From an uncultured bacterium (GTDB lineage: Bacteria; Bacillota; Clostridia; Oscillospirales; Acutalibacteraceae), in the NCBI GenBank assembly GCA_905215055.1, contig CAJMOH010000039.1:1-25179 (forward strand): DNA of 25,179 bases. The letters run 5' to 3'. Of the stretch, positions 21,636-25,179 are shown piece by piece (within the stretch, counting starts at the first letter, position 1; each line of letters starts with the position of its first letter). Below the pieces are notes generated by a model that worked only from the letters and a program-made list of their open reading frames with translations, was not told the DNA's origin and did not search any database. The translations under genes and the position numbers were made by a program.

Positions 21636-23654
21636 TTATTCCTGCTCCTCGGGCTGGGCCTCGTCCCCGGTCTCCCCGGCGGGAGCCTCGGTGGAATACA
21701 CAACCTCCTCCGCGGGAGCCTGGGCAGCGGCCTCATCCTCGGCGGCCTTCTGCTCCTCCAGCAGAGCGCGGATGGACAGAGACACACGATGGCGCTCAAA
21801 GTCGATGTCGGTGATCTTCACCTTTACCTCGTCGCCAATCTTCAACACGTCCTGGGGCTTCTCAATCCGATGGTCGGCGATCTGAGAGATGTGAATCAGG
21901 CCGTCGATGCCGGGAATCACGCTGGCGAAGGCGCCAAACTGGGTCATGCCCACAATCTTGGCGTCGCACACGGTGCCAACGGGATACTCCCGCTCCAGCT
22001 TGACCCAGGGATTGTCCTCGGGACGCTTGTAGCCCAGAGAAATCTTGCCGTTCTCGCGGTCCAGGCCCTTGACATACACCTCTACGGTGTCGCCCACATT
22101 CAGCACCTCGCTGGGATGCTTAATGCGGTTCCAGGACAGCTCGGAAATGTGCACCATGCCGTCCACGCCGCCCAGATCCACAAAGGCGCCGAAGTTGGTC
22201 AGGGACTTGACCTTGCCGGTATACTGCTGGCCCTCTTCCACCTGCTCCCAGAACTTCTCCTGGGCGGCCTTGCGCTCCTCGCGGAGCACGCTGCGGATGG
22301 AGCCCACAGCCCGGCGGCGCTGGCGGTTGACCTCGATAATGCGGAACTTCACTTCCTTGCCCATCAGCTCGTTCAGGTCCTCCCCACGGGAAGCGGTGGC
22401 CTGAGAGGCGGGCACAAAGATCCGCATGGCCTTGTACAGAACGATCACGCCGCCCTTGACAACCTCAATCACCTTGCCCTCCAGAACCTCGTTGTTCTCC
22501 AGGGCCTCAGAAATCTCGTCCCAGCCCTTCATGGCGTCCACGCGCCGCTTGGAGAGCATGATGGTACCTTCCTGGTCGTTGGTCTTCATAATCAGCAGAT
22601 CCATCTCGTCGCCGATCTTCACCACGTCCTCAGGCTTTACGCTGGGGTCGTTGGAAAGCTCGTTGGCGGGGATAAACCCAGCCTGCTTGCGGCCCACGTC
22701 CACATAGACCTCGGTGGGAGAGATGCCCACAACGACGCCGTGCACCCTTTCGTCTGTATTGAAACTTTTGAGGGACTCCTCAAGCATCTCCTCAAAATTC
22801 TGTTCGTTGTTTGTCACTTCTGCCATGGTAGCAAGTACCTCCTTTATAATGCTTGCGGGCGTGGATGCCCCCGCTGTGATGCCAACGCTCAGCCCGGCCG
22901 AAAACACAGGCAGCTCGTCCGCCCTTTCAATGAGGTACGTCTCGCAGTACTGTGCGCAGATGTCGCGCAGCTTTGCCGTGTTCGAACTGTCCCTGCCCCC
23001 CACCACAATCATCCTGTCGCAGCGCTGGGCAAGGGTTTTTGCTTCTTTCTGCCGTCTCGCAGTCGCATTACATATTGTAGCAAAAACCGCGGCGTTTGTA
23101 CATAGTTTTTTCAGAGTTTCCAAGCATTTTTCCCATTCTCCCGCGTGAAAGGTGGTTTGAGCCGCGAAAGCCAGGGGTTTCTCCCGCAAATCTGGATTAT
23201 TTTTCAGCAAATTTACCAATTCTTCGTTGTTTTTTACTGTGAAATTCTCCCCTTTGCAATGTCCCAAAATCCCCTGCACCTCGGGATGATCCCGGTCTCC
23301 AGCCAGCAAAAAAGTTTTTCCCTGGTCCCCGGCGGCCGCCGCCAGCTGGTGAATCTTTTTCACAAAAGGACAGGTAGCGTCCACACAGGGGATGTCCAGC
23401 GCCCGGATTTTCTCCTCCACCGCCTGGGAAACGCCGTGAGAGCGGATCACCAGGGTGCAGCCCTTGGGGGTTTCCGCCGGGTCGTTTACCGTCACCACGC
23501 CCCGGGCGGCCAGGTCCCCTGTCACCTGGGGATTGTGGATAATAGGCCCCAGGGTGGCGGTCCTTTTCCCCTCCTCCAGCAGCCTGTAAACCGTGCTGAC
23601 GGCCCGGTCCACTCCAAAGCAGAATCCAGCTGTCTTTGCCACCTCAACCTTCAT
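21636..23654 (-). CDS. ispH: IspH (HMBPP reductase) fused to ribosomal protein S1
   Basis: Bifunctional 672-residue protein. Residues 1-275 are 4-hydroxy-3-methylbut-2-enyl diphosphate reductase, the last step of the MEP isoprenoid pathway. The iron-sulfur cysteines are in FCFGV (Cys12), DATCPFVKK (Cys95) and TICNAT (Cys195); His40, His73, His123 and Glu125 (DHPEVQG) fit the active site. Residues about 300-630 hold four S1 RNA-binding domains (303-371, 391-460, 476-545, 560-629), as in short Firmicute S1 proteins, with an acidic Ala/Glu tail. This fusion is known in Clostridia. The ATG at 23654 has AGGAGG 6 nt upstream and overlaps the plsC end by 11 nt. A strong internal start at 22826 could also yield S1 alone. 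Confidence 0.96.
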   Translation of the reverse strand: MKVEVAKTAGFCFGVDRAVSTVYRLLEEGKRTATLGPIIHNPQVTGDLAARGVVTVNDPAETPKGCTLVIRSHGVSQAVEEKIRALDIPCVDATCPFVKKIHQLAAAAGDQGKTFLLAGDRDHPEVQGILGHCKGENFTVKNNEELVNLLKNNPDLREKPLAFAAQTTFHAGEWEKCLETLKKLCTNAAVFATICNATARRQKEAKTLAQRCDRMIVVGGRDSSNTAKLRDICAQYCETYLIERADELPVFSAGLSVGITAGASTPASIIKEVLATMAEVTNNEQNFEEMLEESLKSFNTDERVHGVVVGISPTEVYVDVGRKQAGFIPANELSNDPSVKPEDVVKIGDEMDLLIMKTNDQEGTIMLSKRRVDAMKGWDEISEALENNEVLEGKVIEVVKGGVIVLYKAMRIFVPASQATASRGEDLNELMGKEVKFRIIEVNRQRRRAVGSIRSVLREERKAAQEKFWEQVEEGQQYTGKVKSLTNFGAFVDLGGVDGMVHISELSWNRIKHPSEVLNVGDTVEVYVKGLDRENGKISLGYKRPEDNPWVKLEREYPVGTVCDAKIVGMTQFGAFASVIPGIDGLIHISQIADHRIEKPQDVLKIGDEVKVKITDIDFERHRVSLSIRALLEEQKAAEDEAAAQAPAEEVVYSTEAPAGETGDEAQPEEQE
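22826..22845 (-). promoter_or_regulatory. Internal ribosome binding site and ATG for a separate S1 product
   Basis: AAAGGAGG (plus positions 22838-22845) lies 11 nt before the in-frame ATG of codon 277, exactly at the IspH/S1 junction. Initiation here would give a 396-residue S1 protein (MAEVTNNEQ...). The motif overlaps the conserved IspH residues IIKEV, so it may be partly dictated by protein sequence. Confidence 0.5.
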
Positions 23655-24366
23655 GGGAGACCTCCTGGGCGGGGGAAGCCGCCTCCTTGGGAGGCTCCAG
23701 CTGAGAGGGCAGGCCCAGAGCCTGGCAGGACTCCTCCCGCAGCTGGGCAATGCGGCTCATAATGGTCCGGCTGGCCCGGCGCAGCTGCATGCTGGAGCTG
23801 TCCTTGATGTCCAACTCCTGGGGGGAAAGGGGCTTGCCAAAGCGGATCATGGTGCGCTTGAACATGCCGGGCTGTTTGCCGTCCCCGGCGGTGATGCACA
23901 CCGGCACCACCGGCGCCTTGGTCTCATAGGCCAGCAGAGCCGCCCCGGTTTTGGGCTTGAGCAGCTTGCCGTCCCTGGAGCGGTGACCCTCGATAAACAC
24001 CCCCACCACTCCGTTTTGGGCAAGAAGGGCATAGGCGTCCTCCAGGGCGTCGGAGCCGCCGGTGCCTCGCTTCACCGGGAAGGCCCCCAACATGCGGAAC
24101 AACCCGCCCAAAAACTTGTTCTGAAACAGCTCCTCCTTGGCCATGTAGAACACCTGCCGGCGCTGGGAAAGCCCCAGCAGCACCGGGTCCCTCTTGGCCA
24201 GGTGATTGCTGCACAGCAGCACCGGCCCCTCCTTCGGCACGTTCTCCGCGCCGATGACCTTCATGCGGAACACCAGGTGAAAGTACCACCACAAAATGAT
24301 CTGTCCCACCAGATAGAGCCACGTCTTTCTCTTTGGCCTGTTGTCCCTCTCTTCACGCACCGCCAT
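23644..24366 (-). CDS. plsC: 1-acyl-sn-glycerol-3-phosphate acyltransferase
   Basis: Membrane-associated acyltransferase that converts lysophosphatidic acid to phosphatidic acid. About 240 residues, a normal size. Motif I is NHLAKRDP (His55, Asp60), motif II includes FPVKRGTGG, and motif III is FIEGHRS (Glu126, Gly127, Arg129); the usual PEGTR is here IEGHR. A hydrophobic segment (about 17-34) would anchor it to the membrane. I place the start at the ATG at 24366, which has AGAAGG 5 nt upstream. An in-frame ATG at 24387 (MNFEKGL) is possible but lacks a clear ribosome binding site. It lies between cmk and ispH-rpsA, overlapping the latter by 11 nt. Confidence 0.92.
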   Translation of the reverse strand: MAVREERDNRPKRKTWLYLVGQIILWWYFHLVFRMKVIGAENVPKEGPVLLCSNHLAKRDPVLLGLSQRRQVFYMAKEELFQNKFLGGLFRMLGAFPVKRGTGGSDALEDAYALLAQNGVVGVFIEGHRSRDGKLLKPKTGAALLAYETKAPVVPVCITAGDGKQPGMFKRTMIRFGKPLSPQELDIKDSSSMQLRRASRTIMSRIAQLREESCQALGLPSQLEPPKEAASPAQEVSHEG

Positions 24367-24408
24367 CAATCCCTTCTCAAAATTCATTTTCCCAAATTTC
24401 CGCGGTCT

Positions 24409-25071
24409 TTACAGCCGTTCCCGAACCAGCTCCACCAGCCGCTCCACCGAGCGCTGGAAACTGTCGGTGCTGGTGTCCATCAGAACCGCGTCCTCCGCCG
24501 GGCGCAGAGGAGCTACCTCCCGGTGGGAGTCCTGATAGTCCCGCTGCTGAATGTCCCGGAGAATGGCCTGGTACTCCGCCGGCTGGCCGGACTCCTCCAG
24601 CTGGCGCACCCGCCGGCGCGCCCGCTCCTCCGGGGAGGCGGTGAGGAACACCTTCAGCTGGGCCTGGGGCAGCACCACCGTGCCGATGTCCCGGCCGTCC
24701 ATCAGCACATTGCTTTTCTCCGCCAAGTCCCGCTGAAGCCGCAGCAGAAAGGCCCGCACCGCGGGAATGGCCGAGCAGGCGGAGGTGGCCATAGAGACCT
24801 CCGGCGTGCGGATCAGCCCGGTGACGTCCTCCCCGTTTAAGAGCATTTTCTGGCCTTCCGGGGTGTATTCCATCCCCACCTGAATCTGGGGCAGCAGGGC
24901 CTCCACCGCCGGGGCGTCATGGGGGTCCACCCCCTGGCGCAGCACATGCAGGGCGATGGTCCGGTAAATGGCCCCAGTGTCCACATAGACAAACCCCAAA
25001 ATTTTCGCCGCGGCCTTGGCCACGCTGCTTTTCCCCGCTCCGGCGGGGCCATCAATAGCAACTGCAAACAT
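24409..25071 (-). CDS. cmk: Cytidylate kinase
   Basis: Phosphorylates CMP and dCMP to their diphosphates using ATP. The 220-residue protein has the P-loop in DGPAGAGKSS (7-16), the CMP-binding segment YVDTGAIYR (about 32-40), and MDGRDIGTVVLPQAQLKVFLTAS in pieces (about 134-156). It ends with the lid region RARRRVRQL and a helical tail, a complete Cmk. The frame is open to 25170, but GAGAGGA sits 7 nt before the ATG at 25071, which is the normal family start. It heads the cmk-plsC-ispH/rpsA cluster common in Clostridia. Its promoter, or an upstream operon gene, must lie beyond the visible sequence. Confidence 0.96.
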   Translation of the reverse strand: MFAVAIDGPAGAGKSSVAKAAAKILGFVYVDTGAIYRTIALHVLRQGVDPHDAPAVEALLPQIQVGMEYTPEGQKMLLNGEDVTGLIRTPEVSMATSACSAIPAVRAFLLRLQRDLAEKSNVLMDGRDIGTVVLPQAQLKVFLTASPEERARRRVRQLEESGQPAEYQAILRDIQQRDYQDSHREVAPLRPAEDAVLMDTSTDSFQRSVERLVELVRERL

Positions 25072-25179
25072 AAAGCTATCCTCTCTCCTGTTGATTGTGA
25101 TACGCCCAGCGCACCTTGCCGCCGGCGCGGGGTCCGTGGCCGGACTGGCCGAGTCGCGGGACGCGCGCACTGGCGCGCG

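Noticed and set aside
25076..25179. Open frame on the minus strand ending in TAG just before cmk (ending ...GGKVRWAYHNQQERG), possibly the C-terminus of an upstream gene
   Set aside because: Only about 34 codons are visible, in DNA so GC-rich that stops are rare by chance; no family recognised.
1..25179. tRNA, rRNA, CRISPR, insertion sequences, phage integration sites
   Set aside because: I looked for T-loop motifs, regularly spaced repeats and transposase-like frames in the gaps and saw none.

Overview
The window looks like chromosomal DNA from a high-GC (about 60% by eye) anaerobic Firmicute of the class Clostridia, most likely an Oscillospiraceae-type gut bacterium related to Flavonifractor, Oscillibacter or Intestinimonas. 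This rests on three things: an IspH-ribosomal protein S1 fusion in a cmk-plsC-ispH/rpsA cluster, strong AGGAGG-type ribosome binding sites, and an FHA-RodA fusion next to a penicillin-binding protein. The genus is inference. I see no tRNA, rRNA, CRISPR array, transposase or phage block. It reads as core chromosome with a few small accessory or orphan genes.

Layout, left to right. (1) 1-2561, minus strand: a sugar-phosphate operon, manA -> PfkB sugar kinase -> deoC, with deoC cut by the window edge. (2) 2701-3468, plus strand: an unrecognised secreted/membrane protein, divergent from manA. (3) 3469-4085: a 617-bp convergent gap packed with hairpins and a duplicated palindromic repeat. (4) 4086-8054, minus: a cell-envelope operon (left-handed beta-helix acyltransferase-like protein -> FHA-RodA/FtsW fusion -> class B PBP). 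(5) 8155-11786, minus: secA -> lipoprotein. (6) 12026-13405, plus: a MATE efflux pump, divergent from secA. (7) 13472-16521, minus: PepSY lipoprotein -> OmpR-type regulator -> histidine kinase. (8) 16679-17254, plus: a leaderless amidase. (9) 17301-25071, minus: a long co-directional run read as cmk -> plsC -> ispH/rpsA -> secD -> secF -> P-loop kinase -> small cysteine-containing protein -> metallo-beta-lactamase-fold hydrolase, broken by internal terminators and at least one internal promoter.

Functionally the window is dominated by envelope biology: peptidoglycan polymerase plus transpeptidase, amidase, Sec translocase (SecA, SecD, SecF), phospholipid synthesis (PlsC), isoprenoid supply for lipid carriers (IspH), and an envelope-type two-component system with a lipoprotein partner. 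Most genes have a clear ribosome binding site. Three use non-ATG starts that the ribosome binding site makes convincing: the RodA fusion (TTG), the post-secA lipoprotein (GTG) and the amidase (TTG).

I found no wholly new multi-gene system. The items most worth a second look are the hairpin-rich element at 3543-4045, the strong internal translation start inside ispH-rpsA, the FHA-RodA fusion, the small conserved-looking protein at 18145-18411, and the triple-PepSY lipoprotein that heads the two-component operon.
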